Shown in pieces: positions 50,890 to 59,989 of a stretch of 64,000 nucleotides of DNA. The notes beneath the pieces were generated by a model. It had not been told where the DNA came from. It saw nothing but the letters and a program-made list of their open reading frames with translations, and searched no databases. Position 1 is the stretch's first letter. Each line of letters opens with the position of its first letter. The position numbers and the translations under genes are program-made. The DNA is taken from the NCBI GenBank assembly GCA_016199985.1, contig JACQFQ010000043.1, forward strand, positions 62,001-126,000, read 5' to 3'. The stretch comes from Verrucomicrobiota bacterium. GTDB lineage: Bacteria; Verrucomicrobiota; Verrucomicrobiia; Limisphaerales; UBA11320.

Positions 50890-52668
50890 ATGTCTGTCCA
50901 TCGCGCATCGGTGCTTCGCCGGATCCTGACCCTTGGCGTCTTCGCTGTCTCCGCGCATTCGGTTGTTTTCGGCGCGGACGCCCCGCTTCCAGATCCCCCG
51001 TTCATCTCGCCTTGCGAGCCCGGCGTCCGCGGCGGACGGCTGGTCATCTCCTCCTTTGTTGATCCGAAGACTTTCAACCCCATCACGGCGAATGAGCAGT
51101 CCTCGCTGGATGTGCTGCGTTTCTTTTTCTCCGGGCTCGTCGATTACGACCTCGCCAACCAGACGACGCGGCCCGCCTTGGCGGAATCGTGGTCGGTGGC
51201 CCCGGATCAGCGGACATGGACCTTCAAGCTGCGGCGCAATCAGCGATGGAGCGACGGTCATCTCCTGACGGCGGACGATGTGGTGTTCACGTGGCGCGCC
51301 GTGTACGACCGCAAGGTGGGAAGCGTGAGCGCGGACGCGTTTCGGATAGGGGGGAAGGAGTTCGCTGTCACGAAGGTGGAAGACCTGACCGTCCAGGTGG
51401 TCACGCCTTCCGCCTACGCTCCTTTCCTCGTTTACTTCGGATCCATTCCGATCCTGCCGCGCCACATCCTCGAAAAGACGCTGGACGCAGGAACCTTCGC
51501 CTCGGCTTACGGGGTGAACACCGCTCCGACGGACTTGGTGGGCAGCGGGCCGTTTCGGCTGAAGGACTATCGGCCGTCACAGGTGATTCTGCTGGAGCGA
51601 AACCCCCACTTCTGGGCGGTGGACAAGAAGGGCCAGCGACTGCCCTACTTGGACCACATCGTCTACAACCTTGTGCCCGACATGAACGCGATGTCGCTGA
51701 GGTTTCTGAGCGGCGAGAGCGATGTGATGGAGGAGGTCCGCCCCGATGAGTACGCGAGGTATCGCGGCGAGGCGGAGAAGGGCAAGATCCAGCTCTTCGA
51801 CCTGGGGCCGGGGCTCGATCGGTCGTTCGTGGTCTTCAACCAAAACACCGGGACGAACAGCAGGACGGGCAAGCCGTATGTCGACCCGGTGAAGCAGAAA
51901 TGGTTTCGTTCGACCCAATTCCGGCAGGCCATCTCCCACGCGGTCGACCGCGGGAGCATTTCCAAGTCGATCATGGCCGGTCGCGCGACGCCCGCCTACG
52001 GATTCGAGAGCCCTTCGAACCTCAAGTGGGTCAACTTGAAGCTTCCGGAATACCCCTTCGACTTCAAACGCTCGCGCGCCTTGCTCAAGGAGATCGGAAT
52101 CGACGACCGCGACGGCGACGGGAAGCTGGAGGACGCGGACGGGCGCAAGATCGAGTTTCGGCTGGCGACCATCGCCGGGAATCCCGTGCGGGAGAACACG
52201 GCGGTGCTGCTGGTGTCGGACCTCAACAAGCTCGGTCTGACCGTCACGAAGCAAACGGTCGACTTTAACAAGCTCAGCGACACGCTTCGTGTGAGCCGCG
52301 ATTTCGACGCGGCGCTGCTGAGGCTTGGCGGCGGCGACACCGATCCCACCTCCTCAATGAATGTTCTGCGGTCGGATGGCTTCACTCACTACTGGGCCGT
52401 GGGCCAACCCCAGCCGTCGTACCCTTGGGAAGCGCGGATCAATGAGCTGATGGATCAGGTGACCCAGACCCTCGACGTTCCGACTCGGAAGAAATACTAC
52501 GATGAGGTGCAGGAGATACTGGCCCGCGAGCAGCCCTTCATTCACACGGTGTCGATCCTGGCAGCCGCGGCCGCGAAGGTTGATTTGGGCAATGTGAGGC
52601 CGAGCGTGATCCCCACGGCAAAGGTCACCTGGAACGCGGAGGAGCTGTATTGGAAGAAACATCCTTAG
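50890..52668 (+). CDS. Family 5 extracellular solute-binding protein (copy 1)
   Basis: The protein has 592 residues from the ATG at 50890, which begins a signal peptide ending near VVFGA; the ATG at 50818 is an alternative. It is a peptide/nickel-type SBP_bac_5 protein, with DPKTFNPITANEQSSLDVL at the N-terminus, RRNQRWSDGHLLTADDVVFT and GSGPFRLKDYRPSQ. The EF-hand-like DDRDGDGKLEDADGRKIEF is near the middle. It is a tandem paralogue of the next gene, 6 bases downstream. No oligopeptide permease or ATPase gene is nearby, so it may use a distant ABC transporter or a different uptake route. Confidence 0.9.
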   Translation: MSVHRASVLRRILTLGVFAVSAHSVVFGADAPLPDPPFISPCEPGVRGGRLVISSFVDPKTFNPITANEQSSLDVLRFFFSGLVDYDLANQTTRPALAESWSVAPDQRTWTFKLRRNQRWSDGHLLTADDVVFTWRAVYDRKVGSVSADAFRIGGKEFAVTKVEDLTVQVVTPSAYAPFLVYFGSIPILPRHILEKTLDAGTFASAYGVNTAPTDLVGSGPFRLKDYRPSQVILLERNPHFWAVDKKGQRLPYLDHIVYNLVPDMNAMSLRFLSGESDVMEEVRPDEYARYRGEAEKGKIQLFDLGPGLDRSFVVFNQNTGTNSRTGKPYVDPVKQKWFRSTQFRQAISHAVDRGSISKSIMAGRATPAYGFESPSNLKWVNLKLPEYPFDFKRSRALLKEIGIDDRDGDGKLEDADGRKIEFRLATIAGNPVRENTAVLLVSDLNKLGLTVTKQTVDFNKLSDTLRVSRDFDAALLRLGGGDTDPTSSMNVLRSDGFTHYWAVGQPQPSYPWEARINELMDQVTQTLDVPTRKKYYDEVQEILAREQPFIHTVSILAAAAAKVDLGNVRPSVIPTAKVTWNAEELYWKKHP

Positions 52669-52674
52669 CCTCCA

Positions 52675-54522
52675 ATGACTATGACAACCCCTCGCTTCCA
52701 GGACTCCTCCAAACTCAACCCGCGGGCGAAGCGACCCGGCGCGGGGCTCAGTCGGCTTTCCCTGGCCTTCGTTCGCGGCTCGCTCATCCTCGCCGTTTCT
52801 CTCGGACCGCGGTTCGCGACGGTCGCGGCGCCCCACCCGAACCTCCCGGAACACCCGCGCACCGCTTCGTGCGGCGTTGGGATTCGAGGCGGACGCCTGG
52901 TGATGCCCGAGTTCGGGGATCCCAAGACGTTCAATCCGATCACCGCCAACGAGACATCGTCGCTGGACATCATCTATCTGATGTTCGACGGGTTGGTGAA
53001 GAAGGACCACGCGACGGAGGAGCTTAAGCCCGGGCTCGCCGAATCGTGGTCGATGGCGGCGGATCAGCGCACCTGGACCTTCCGTCTTCGCAAGGGGGTG
53101 CGATGGAGCGACGGGCATCCGTTCACGGCGGATGATGTCGTGTTCACGTTCAACGACCTGGTCTACAATCGATCGATTCCCAATGTTCAGGCCGATGTCC
53201 TGCGCGTCGACGGTCGGGACTTCGAGGTGACGCGCCTCGACGACTATTCCGTTCAGGTCGTCACGCCGACGCCGTTTGCTCCTTTCCTCGAGTTCTTTGG
53301 CGACGGAGTGAAGATCATGCCCAAGCACAAGCTCGCCGACGCGGCGGCGGCGAAGCGCTTTGAATCCGCGTATGGCGTCAACACCGCGCCGAAGGATCTC
53401 GTGGGCACCGGCCCGTTCCGTCTGCGCGAGTTCAAGCCGGGCGAGCTGACCCTGCTGGAGAGGAATCCCTACTACTGGTCCGTCGATTCTCAGGGGACCC
53501 AGCTCCCCTATCTCGACAATGTGATCGTAGTGGTGCTGCCGGACCAAAACGCGATCTCGCTGCGGTTTCTCGCGGGGGAGGTTCATGTGCAGGACATGGT
53601 GAGATCCGAGGAGGCGGCGCGTTATCGTCGGGAGGCCCAGAAAGGCGCCTTCGTCTTCCACGAGCTCGGACTGGGCTCGGCGCGCGACATGATCACGTTC
53701 AACCAGAACATCGGGACCAACAAGGCCGGAAGGCCCTATGTCGATCCAGTGAAGCTCGCGTGGTTCCGCAACGTGAAGTTCCGTCGCGCGATCGCGCACG
53801 CCATCGATCGAGCGTCCATCGTCAAGTCGACGCTGAGCGGGGAGGGATCGCCGCAGTTTGGATTCGTCACGGCCAACAACAAGAAGTGGTTCAACCCGGC
53901 GGTGCCGCAATATCCGTACGATCTCGACAAGTCGCGCGCGCTGCTCAAGGAGATCGGCCTGGAGGATCGCAATGGCGACGGATGGCTTGAGGATGAGCGC
54001 GGGCGAATTGTCGAGTTCGAGATGAACACCAACGCGGGGAACAGCCGGCGGGAAAAGGGCTGCATTCTCGTGCAGCAGGACCTGAAGAAGCTGGGAATCA
54101 AGGTGCATCTGCGTCCGCTGGAGTTCAACACCGTGATCGCGAAGCTGGACAGCACCTTTGACTTTGAGTGCATTTTCCTGGGGCTCTTCTCGGAGTCGAC
54201 CGACCCGGCGAATTCGATGAATGTGCTGCGCTCCAGCGGATTCACGCACCAGTGGTTCCCGCGCCAGGCGGCGCCGTCGACGGACTGGGAGGCGCGCGTG
54301 GACGATCTGATGAACCGGCAGCTCAAGGCGCTCGACTTCGCGGAGCGCAAGAAGCTTTTCGACGAGGTTCAGGTGATCCTCGCCGACCAGGTTCCCGTGA
54401 TCTACACCTCGACCATGAACGCCTTCGCGGCCGCGAAGAACGAGGTCCGCAACGTCCGGCCCACCGTGCATCAAAACATCACGCTGACCTGGAACATCGA
54501 GGAGCTCTACATCAAGAAGTAG
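52675..54522 (+). CDS. Family 5 extracellular solute-binding protein (copy 2)
   Basis: The 615-residue protein is a second SBP_bac_5 paralogue in tandem with the previous gene. The two share the same opening (RGGRLV...DPKTFNPITANE) and middle blocks (RWSDGHPFTADDVVFTF, GTGPFRLREFKPGE, LLKEIGLEDRNGDGWLEDE). The N-terminal signal is preceded by a longer charged region (about 30 residues). Ligand is likely a peptide or similar molecule. ExbB follows 35 bases downstream. Confidence 0.9.
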   Translation: MTMTTPRFQDSSKLNPRAKRPGAGLSRLSLAFVRGSLILAVSLGPRFATVAAPHPNLPEHPRTASCGVGIRGGRLVMPEFGDPKTFNPITANETSSLDIIYLMFDGLVKKDHATEELKPGLAESWSMAADQRTWTFRLRKGVRWSDGHPFTADDVVFTFNDLVYNRSIPNVQADVLRVDGRDFEVTRLDDYSVQVVTPTPFAPFLEFFGDGVKIMPKHKLADAAAAKRFESAYGVNTAPKDLVGTGPFRLREFKPGELTLLERNPYYWSVDSQGTQLPYLDNVIVVVLPDQNAISLRFLAGEVHVQDMVRSEEAARYRREAQKGAFVFHELGLGSARDMITFNQNIGTNKAGRPYVDPVKLAWFRNVKFRRAIAHAIDRASIVKSTLSGEGSPQFGFVTANNKKWFNPAVPQYPYDLDKSRALLKEIGLEDRNGDGWLEDERGRIVEFEMNTNAGNSRREKGCILVQQDLKKLGIKVHLRPLEFNTVIAKLDSTFDFECIFLGLFSESTDPANSMNVLRSSGFTHQWFPRQAAPSTDWEARVDDLMNRQLKALDFAERKKLFDEVQVILADQVPVIYTSTMNAFAAAKNEVRNVRPTVHQNITLTWNIEELYIKK

Positions 54523-54557
54523 TTGGATTCTTCCCGCCCGGTTTCTATAAGGACCGC

Positions 54558-55178
54558 ATGGTCAAGATTCTCACAGCCGGCGGGCCGATGCTCTGGCTCA
54601 TTCTGGCGGCGAGCGGCATGGCGATCGCCGTGTTCGTGGAGCGCGTCCTGCATTACCACCGTGTGCAGATCAACTCGATGGAGTTTCTGAACGGCGTTCG
54701 GAACGTGCTCCGCCGCGAGAACGTGGTGGAGGCCCTGTCGATCTGCGACGCCACTCCCGGGCCGGTGGCCCGGCTGGTGAAGGTCGCGATCCTGAATCGC
54801 GAGAGCGGTCGCGACGGCCTGCGCAGCGCGCTGGAGGAGGCCGGATTGACCGAGGTGCCCCCGCTGGAGGAGAAGCTCAACGTGCTCGCAACGATTGCCC
54901 AGATCGCGCCGCTCATGGGTCTTCTGGGAACCACGCTGGGGATGGTGAAAGTGTTCACGGTCATCCAGGTCGAGAACGTCTTCGCGAATCGCGAGATCCT
55001 CATCGGGGGGATCTGGCAGTCGCTCGTCTGCACCGCGGCGGGCCTGGCCCTGGCGATTCCGTGCTACGCCGCGTACAACTACCTCGTCAGCCGCGTCAAC
55101 AGCATCGTGCTCGAAATGGAGCGCGCGGCGACTGAGATCATCAACGTCGTCACCGACGCCGGCCGGCCCGAGGCATGA
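54558..55178 (+). CDS. exbB: ExbB/TolQ-type proton channel protein
   Basis: The protein has 206 residues from the ATG at 54558, with TAAGGACCGC upstream. It is a MotA/TolQ/ExbB family inner-membrane proton channel subunit that energises TonB-like transducers with the proton motive force. An N-terminal helix (residues ~8-27) is followed by a cytoplasmic part. Two C-terminal helices carry LATIAQIAPLMGLLGTTLGM and VCTAAGLALAIPCYAAYNYL, including the conserved Thr and Pro residues of the channel. Its stop overlaps the exbD start by 4 bases. Confidence 0.9.
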   Translation: MVKILTAGGPMLWLILAASGMAIAVFVERVLHYHRVQINSMEFLNGVRNVLRRENVVEALSICDATPGPVARLVKVAILNRESGRDGLRSALEEAGLTEVPPLEEKLNVLATIAQIAPLMGLLGTTLGMVKVFTVIQVENVFANREILIGGIWQSLVCTAAGLALAIPCYAAYNYLVSRVNSIVLEMERAATEIINVVTDAGRPEA

Positions 55179-55621
55179 GACTTCCCCGCAATCACAAAGT
55201 GTTCAGGGGTCAGCTGGACGTGGCCCCGTTCGCGTGCGTTTTCTTTCTGCTGGTGGTCTTCCTGGCCTTTCAGGGCGGCCTGGTCCTCACGCCGGGGATC
55301 TCGCTCATGCTGCCCGTGGCGACGGACCTGCCGGGGCTGACGCAGCGCTCGATTGTCGTTGCCGTGACATCGAACGGGAATTGCTACTACGAGAACCAGA
55401 TCCTCTCGGACAACGAGCTGAAGGTGAAGCTGCGCGCCGCGAGACGACCCGCCTCCTCCCCGATGAGCCTGGTCCTTCAGGCCGATCGCGATCTGCGGCA
55501 TGAACGGCTGGTGGAGCTGTGCATGATCGCGCGAGAGGCCGGGATGGACACGTTCATCGCCGTCCGGCCCGAGACGCGGCCTCTGGCCTCTCCGAGCGTG
55601 ATCACCCCCGAGGCGCCGTGA
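55175..55621 (+). CDS. exbD: ExbD/TolR-type proton channel partner
   Basis: The 148-residue protein has a short cytoplasmic N-terminus, then one helix (about residues 15-38). The helix is preceded by the conserved Asp in LDVAPFACVFFLL, the proton-carrying residue of ExbD/TolR. A periplasmic domain follows with VVAVTSNGNCYYENQ, LVLQADRDLRHERLVELC and the closing FIAVRPE. Coupled to exbB by an ATGA overlap. Confidence 0.9.
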   Translation: MRLPRNHKVFRGQLDVAPFACVFFLLVVFLAFQGGLVLTPGISLMLPVATDLPGLTQRSIVVAVTSNGNCYYENQILSDNELKVKLRAARRPASSPMSLVLQADRDLRHERLVELCMIAREAGMDTFIAVRPETRPLASPSVITPEAP

Positions 55622-55631
55622 CCGCGTTGAC

Positions 55632-56447
55632 ATGAGAACTCCCCTGCTGAGCCGGCGGTGGTGGGTGGCGGCCCTCGTTCTGGCGATGGCGCAGGCCGCG
55701 TTCCTCCATTGGGGGATCCAGCAGGTCCCCTCCATGCGAACACCCGCAGGTTCGCCTTCGCGTTTCTTCATCGCTCCGGAGCTGGGAAACGAGACGGGAC
55801 GCGGATGGGATCCCGCCTTTTCGCCAACGCTGTTCGCGCTGCCCAGCCTGGAAGGGTTCTCCGGCGACGCGTGGATGAAATACTCGCGCCCGGTGTCGGC
55901 TGAGAGCATTCCCGAGGAGCCGCCTTTCATGCTGGCGATGCCTTCCGACGGACTGGGCGCTTCCCTCGCCGGATTCGTCGCCTCGGTTCGCCCCGCGCCC
56001 ATGAGGGTCGCCGATTTGCCGGTGGCGTGGATCGACAGCTTTCCAACCCCCGCGGCCGTTCCCGCCCTATCGCGAATGACGATCGAGGGACCCGCCGCCC
56101 GCCGTTTGATCTCTTCCGCCACGGATCTCCCTCTCTGGAGCGCGCCGGATCTCCTCGTTGCGACCGAGGTTCAGGTGCTGGTGACCTCCCAGGGCCGCGT
56201 CCTGTCGGCGGCCTTGGCGGAAGTGGATTCCGCCTTGAGCATTCCGGGCGTTGTTCCGGGCTTGCATCTGCCCGAGGCGGAGAGGTTCGCGCTGGATTAT
56301 GCCCGGAAGCTGGCGTTCAAGCCGCTCGCCCCGCAACGTCCCGCAAAGGCCGTCGAAACCGACAACTCGGTCCAGTCCTGCAAAGTCACCTTCCACTGGG
56401 CCACGCTGCCGCCGACTCAGGCGACCGGTGGTGGCAAAGGCTCATGA
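55632..56447 (+). CDS. TonB-like energy transducer (divergent)
   Basis: The 271-residue protein has a short basic N-terminus and one transmembrane helix (about residues 10-28), followed by a Pro-rich periplasmic region. The C-terminus resembles the TonB fold: EVQVLVTSQGRVLSAALAEV, then ALDYARKLAFKPL, then CKVTFHWATLPP, with an insertion between the last two parts. The typical TonB Pro-Lys/Pro-Glu repeats are absent. It lies 10 bases after exbD, the expected place for tonB. Assignment rests on the C-terminal pattern and position. Confidence 0.6.
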   Translation: MRTPLLSRRWWVAALVLAMAQAAFLHWGIQQVPSMRTPAGSPSRFFIAPELGNETGRGWDPAFSPTLFALPSLEGFSGDAWMKYSRPVSAESIPEEPPFMLAMPSDGLGASLAGFVASVRPAPMRVADLPVAWIDSFPTPAAVPALSRMTIEGPAARRLISSATDLPLWSAPDLLVATEVQVLVTSQGRVLSAALAEVDSALSIPGVVPGLHLPEAERFALDYARKLAFKPLAPQRPAKAVETDNSVQSCKVTFHWATLPPTQATGGGKGS

Positions 56448-56478
56448 ACCCGCCAACCCTTCCACTCGCGAAGCCTTG

Positions 56479-56703
56479 ATGTCCTTCGAGACTGTCATCT
56501 GTGGCTATGTGGGGCTTCTGTTGGCGGGCTTGGTGGCGGTCGCCTGGCGCTCCGAGCAATTGCGGCGTCGATTCGGATTCACCCCCAGCGACGATAGCGT
56601 GTTCCGATGCCGGGACTGCGGATTCGTTTACACGGATGACTCAGACGTGGATCGCTCGCGATGCCCTCATTGCGGAAAGACCAATGAGGCTGTGACCTTT
56701 TAG
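56479..56703 (+). CDS. Small membrane protein with zinc ribbon
   Basis: The 74-residue protein has an N-terminal transmembrane helix (about residues 5-24). A rubredoxin-like/zinc-ribbon C-terminus follows, with two CxxC knuckles, CRDCG and CPHCGK, 16 residues apart. Its stop overlaps the murI stop on the opposite strand. A short protein of this kind could be a regulator or a metal-dependent membrane anchor; I recognise no named family. It lies 31 bases downstream of the TonB-like gene and may be in its operon. Confidence 0.65.
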   Translation: MSFETVICGYVGLLLAGLVAVAWRSEQLRRRFGFTPSDDSVFRCRDCGFVYTDDSDVDRSRCPHCGKTNEAVTF

Positions 56704-57587
56704 CCCGCCACCAGGCCGTCGTGCTCTGGTCGCGCCTGCGAGGGTTGGGCCTCGTAAGGCGGCAGGACGGCCTTCCTCGCTTGTTGCGGCGGCAGGCGCA
56801 GCAGCCGCGAGCACAGTTTCGCGAACGCGGGCGTATCGTCGGTCACGTAAGCCTCGAATGATCCTTTGCGTCGCCGGCGCTCCACCAGCAGGCCTTGCTT
56901 TCCCAACCCAGCCCGCACGTCGGCGGCGCAGCTCGCCGCCGAGTCGACCAGGGCAATGCGGTGGCCGACCACCCGGCGGATGGCCGTTTTCAGCAGTGGG
57001 TAGTGCGTACAGCCCAGGACAAGGGTGTCGATGCGCTCGGCGGTCAAGGGCGCCAGGTATTCCTGGAGAACGAGCCGCGTGACGGGGTGGTTTTGCCATC
57101 CCTCTTCGACAAGCGGAACGAGAAGAGGGCAGGCTTGCGAGAACACCTGGGCCTGGTCATCGAGCGCGACAATCGCCTTGCGATACGCTCCGCTGCGAAT
57201 CGTGGACGGGGTGGCGATAACGCCGATCCGACCACTCTGGCTCCGTCGCAGCGCCGCGGTCGCGCCGGGCGTCACGACGCCGAAGATGGGCGCCGGGAAA
57301 CGCCGTTCGAGCGTGGGCAGGCCCCAAGCCGTGGCGGTGTTGCATGCGATCACGATCGCCTTCACCCCCTGCCTCATCAAGAACTGTCCCGCCTCGCAAG
57401 AGAACTGAATCACGGCGGCGGTCGACTTGGTGCCGTAGGGAACGCGCGCGGTGTCCCCGAGATAGATAAAATCCTCGTGAGGCAGCGCTCTGCGAAGCTG
57501 TCGGACCACCGTCAGGCCCCCGAGGCCGCTGTCGAACACGCCGATCGGACGACCGGCCGCGGAATCTTTGCGCGAGGCGACGCTCAT
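56700..57587 (-). CDS. murI: Glutamate racemase
   Basis: Makes D-glutamate for peptidoglycan by a two-cysteine, cofactor-free reaction. The protein has 295 residues from the ATG at 57587. Its motifs are IGVFDSGLGGLTVV (substrate Asp), LGDTARVPYGTKS, IVIACNTATAWGLP with the first catalytic Cys, and LVLGCTHYPLLK with the second. The length is slightly over the typical 260-270 because of a basic C-terminal tail. The ATG overlaps the stop of the amidase gene (ATGA), forming a two-gene cell-wall operon. Confidence 0.93.
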   Translation of the reverse strand: MSVASRKDSAAGRPIGVFDSGLGGLTVVRQLRRALPHEDFIYLGDTARVPYGTKSTAAVIQFSCEAGQFLMRQGVKAIVIACNTATAWGLPTLERRFPAPIFGVVTPGATAALRRSQSGRIGVIATPSTIRSGAYRKAIVALDDQAQVFSQACPLLVPLVEEGWQNHPVTRLVLQEYLAPLTAERIDTLVLGCTHYPLLKTAIRRVVGHRIALVDSAASCAADVRAGLGKQGLLVERRRRKGSFEAYVTDDTPAFAKLCSRLLRLPPQQARKAVLPPYEAQPSQARPEHDGLVAG

Positions 57588-58573
57588 CGCGCTCCGATGC
57601 ACTTTTTGTAGCCGACGATTCCCTGGACGATCGCCTGGGCCAGCCGGGACCTCTCCACCGAGGAGTAAACGCATCGGCATTCGGTCGCATGGCTCATAAA
57701 CGCGGCCTCGATCAGCGCCGACGGCATCGTCGCGCCGCGCAACACGGCGAACCGCGCGCGCCGCATGCCCCGATCCTCGCGTCCGAGCTTTTGGACGAGC
57801 GTTTCCTGCAAAGCGTAGGCCAGTTGAACATTGCGCTCGTCGCAGCGGTTTCCCGGCGCGGCCGGGCTGTCCGCGCCCTCGCCGCCGGCGTTGGTGGAGC
57901 TGGCGCCCACAGGCGTCAGACAGTAAACCTCGATGCCCTGGGCCGACGGCACATCGGCCGCGTTGAAGTGCAGGCTGATGAAGAGATCGGCGTTGGCCCT
58001 CCTCGCGATCAGGGGGCGATCGTTCAATTCCACGCGTTTGTCGGTCGAGCGCGTCATCACGACTTTGTAGCCGGATTTTACGAGCAGACGGGACACTTCC
58101 TGAGCGAGCAGGAGCGTATACTGTTTCTCGAATCGAGAACCTTCGCGCTTGCCGGTGTCGTCGCCCCCATGCCCCGGATCGAGACAGATCACGCGGACCG
58201 GCGATGACGTCTTCTTGGCCGCAAGCAACGGGGCGAAAGTGGACCCCAGATCGAGGGAGGGCAGAAGGGCTTCGTGATCACGCATGACAACGGGCGCGGA
58301 GATCCACACCCAGACTCCGTTCCAGCGCACTCTCCGGGAATCGTGAATCAGGCGGAGCGTGAACCGCCCATTGGTCAGCTCCAGCTCCTGGTCCGGAGCG
58401 ATCCAACGAGCGCGGAGGCCTGTCTGGGCCGCCCAGCTGGAGGCGCGGACGTAATCGTGTCCGAGAACGGAGACGCGCTGGAGCGTCTGCGGCGCGGAGG
58501 CGGTGTGGGCGGCCGGTGAAAGCAGCCCGGACATCGCCAGGGAGAAGAAAAACTGGAGCAAGAAGCGCCTCAC
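57584..58573 (-). CDS. N-acetylmuramoyl-L-alanine amidase
   Basis: A zinc-dependent Amidase_3 enzyme that cleaves peptide stems from peptidoglycan glycan strands. The GTG at 58573 begins a plausible signal peptide (RRFLLQFFFSLAMSGLL). In-frame TTG codons at 58612 and 58723 are alternatives; the latter would run into hisB. An N-terminal copper-amine-oxidase-like or AMIN-like domain (about residues 30-125) precedes the catalytic domain. That domain has VICLDPGHGGDDTG (zinc His), a Glu in RFEKQYTL, ADLFISLHFNAA (second His) and ALIEAAFMSH with the catalytic Glu. murI is translationally coupled downstream. Confidence 0.88.
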   Translation of the reverse strand: MRRFLLQFFFSLAMSGLLSPAAHTASAPQTLQRVSVLGHDYVRASSWAAQTGLRARWIAPDQELELTNGRFTLRLIHDSRRVRWNGVWVWISAPVVMRDHEALLPSLDLGSTFAPLLAAKKTSSPVRVICLDPGHGGDDTGKREGSRFEKQYTLLLAQEVSRLLVKSGYKVVMTRSTDKRVELNDRPLIARRANADLFISLHFNAADVPSAQGIEVYCLTPVGASSTNAGGEGADSPAAPGNRCDERNVQLAYALQETLVQKLGREDRGMRRARFAVLRGATMPSALIEAAFMSHATECRCVYSSVERSRLAQAIVQGIVGYKKCIGAR

Positions 58574-58685
58574 ACGCGGGAGGAATGTGGCGGGGGGGAG
58601 CGCGTGAAACAAGGCAGAATCGAAAGTCGGGCCGAAAATCGAATTCGATCTTCCGTTTTGTTCCGCGCTCTGTTTATTTCCCGCG

Positions 58686-59348
58686 ATGAAAGCACGCAAG
58701 GCGCGTCTCAGGCGTGTCACCAAAGAAACGCAGATCCAGATCGCGGTGAATATCGATGGCCGCGGCCAATCGAAAATCGCGACCGGTGTCGCTTTCCTCG
58801 ATCACATGCTCACGCTGGTCGCCAAGCACTCGGTGATGGACCTTACCCTGGCCTGCCGGGGAGATTTGGATGTCGACGCGCATCACACGGTGGAGGATTG
58901 TGGGCTGGCGCTGGGCCAAGCCATGCTGCGGGCGCTGGGCGAGAAGAAGGGAATTCGCCGATACGGGTCTGGGTTTGACCCGCGGAATCCCTTCACCGGG
59001 GAAGCCTACGTGCCGATGGACGAATGCTTGGCCCGCTGCGTTGTGGATTTCAGCGGACGGCCTTACCTGGTCTGGCGCGGTATGGGTTCGCTATCGATGA
59101 AGCGCGTAACGCGCGCTGAAATGACCCAGGATATGTCGAGCGCTTTCCGGTTTGGCCTGGCCCGCGAGTTCTTTCAGGGCTTCGCAAACGAAGCTCGTTG
59201 CAACCTCCATTTGGAGCTGTTGTATGGCGAGGAGCCTCATCATGTTTGCGAAGGATTATTCAAGGCGTTCGCCAAGGCATTAGATATTGCATGTCAAAGA
59301 GATCCAAGAATCGCTGGGCGACTTCCCAGCACCAAGGGAAAGCTTTGA
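58686..59348 (+). CDS. hisB: Imidazoleglycerol-phosphate dehydratase
   Basis: Sixth step of histidine biosynthesis, a manganese enzyme. The 220-residue protein has the family motifs FLDHMLTLVAKHS (residues ~38-50), DAHHTVEDCGLALGQA and PHHVCEGLFKAFAKAL. It is about 20 residues longer than E. coli-type IGPD domains. An insertion of ~13 residues (SGFDPRNPFTGEA) lies between GIRRYG and YVPMDECLARC. A second extra stretch lies between the SGRPYLVW segment and LAREFFQGFA. The ATG is at 58686. It stands alone with no other his gene in the window; the sigma factor follows 37 bases later. Confidence 0.92.
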   Translation: MKARKARLRRVTKETQIQIAVNIDGRGQSKIATGVAFLDHMLTLVAKHSVMDLTLACRGDLDVDAHHTVEDCGLALGQAMLRALGEKKGIRRYGSGFDPRNPFTGEAYVPMDECLARCVVDFSGRPYLVWRGMGSLSMKRVTRAEMTQDMSSAFRFGLAREFFQGFANEARCNLHLELLYGEEPHHVCEGLFKAFAKALDIACQRDPRIAGRLPSTKGKL

Positions 59349-59385
59349 GTTTTCCTGAATAGTCCCCCTAGCCCCCCCGTCGAAA

Positions 59386-59988
59386 ATGCCAGCTCGGACT
59401 AATTACTCCGACATGAGCGACGAGCGACTTGTAAAGTTGTCTCAGCGCCAGGTTACGGAGTCGTTTGAGGAGCTTGTGGCTCGTCACCGCGACAAAATTT
59501 ACGCTCGTGCCTATAGCATGATGCGAAATGAGGAAGAGGCTTTGGATCTTTCTCAAGAAGCGTGGGTGAAGGGATGGCAGCGGTTGAAGCAGTTCGAAGG
59601 CGAATCGAGCTTCGTGACATGGATGACGCGGATTGTGATCAATCTGTGTCTGGACCAGCTGCGAAAGCACAAGCGTCAGCGGGCCGAGTCGATCGAGTTG
59701 TTGGAAGAAGAGTCGGGCGGCGTCGAGCGCCAGATGCCCGTTGTGACCGCGAATCCGACCGAGGGCCTGGAGCGCGGCGAGTTGCGGAAACGGATCGATG
59801 AAGCGATGGGCAAACTGTCCCAATCCCACCGGACTGTCCTGATTTTGCATGAATTTGAAGAGCTGGAATACAAAGAGATCGCCAAACGGATGGGGTGCTC
59901 GATCGGGACTGTCATGTCCCGCTTGTTTTACGCGCGCCGCCGGATGGCAAGCCTGATGGCCGCTTACAAGCGCGAGGAGTTGAGCTGA
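59386..59988 (+). CDS. ECF-type RNA polymerase sigma factor
   Basis: The 200-residue sigma-70 family protein has region 2 (FEELVARHRDKIYARAYSMM followed by DLSQEAWVKGWQRL and FVTWMTRIVINLCLDQLRKH). Region 4 follows (LSQSHRTVLILHEFEELEYK, then EIAKRMGCSIGTVMSRLFYA). It is of the ECF/RpoE type. The next gene, one base downstream, encodes a single-pass anti-sigma-like protein. Start at 59386 (MPARTNYSD), with an internal ATG at about 59413 as alternative. Confidence 0.92.
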   Translation: MPARTNYSDMSDERLVKLSQRQVTESFEELVARHRDKIYARAYSMMRNEEEALDLSQEAWVKGWQRLKQFEGESSFVTWMTRIVINLCLDQLRKHKRQRAESIELLEEESGGVERQMPVVTANPTEGLERGELRKRIDEAMGKLSQSHRTVLILHEFEELEYKEIAKRMGCSIGTVMSRLFYARRRMASLMAAYKREELS

Positions 59989-59989
59989 C

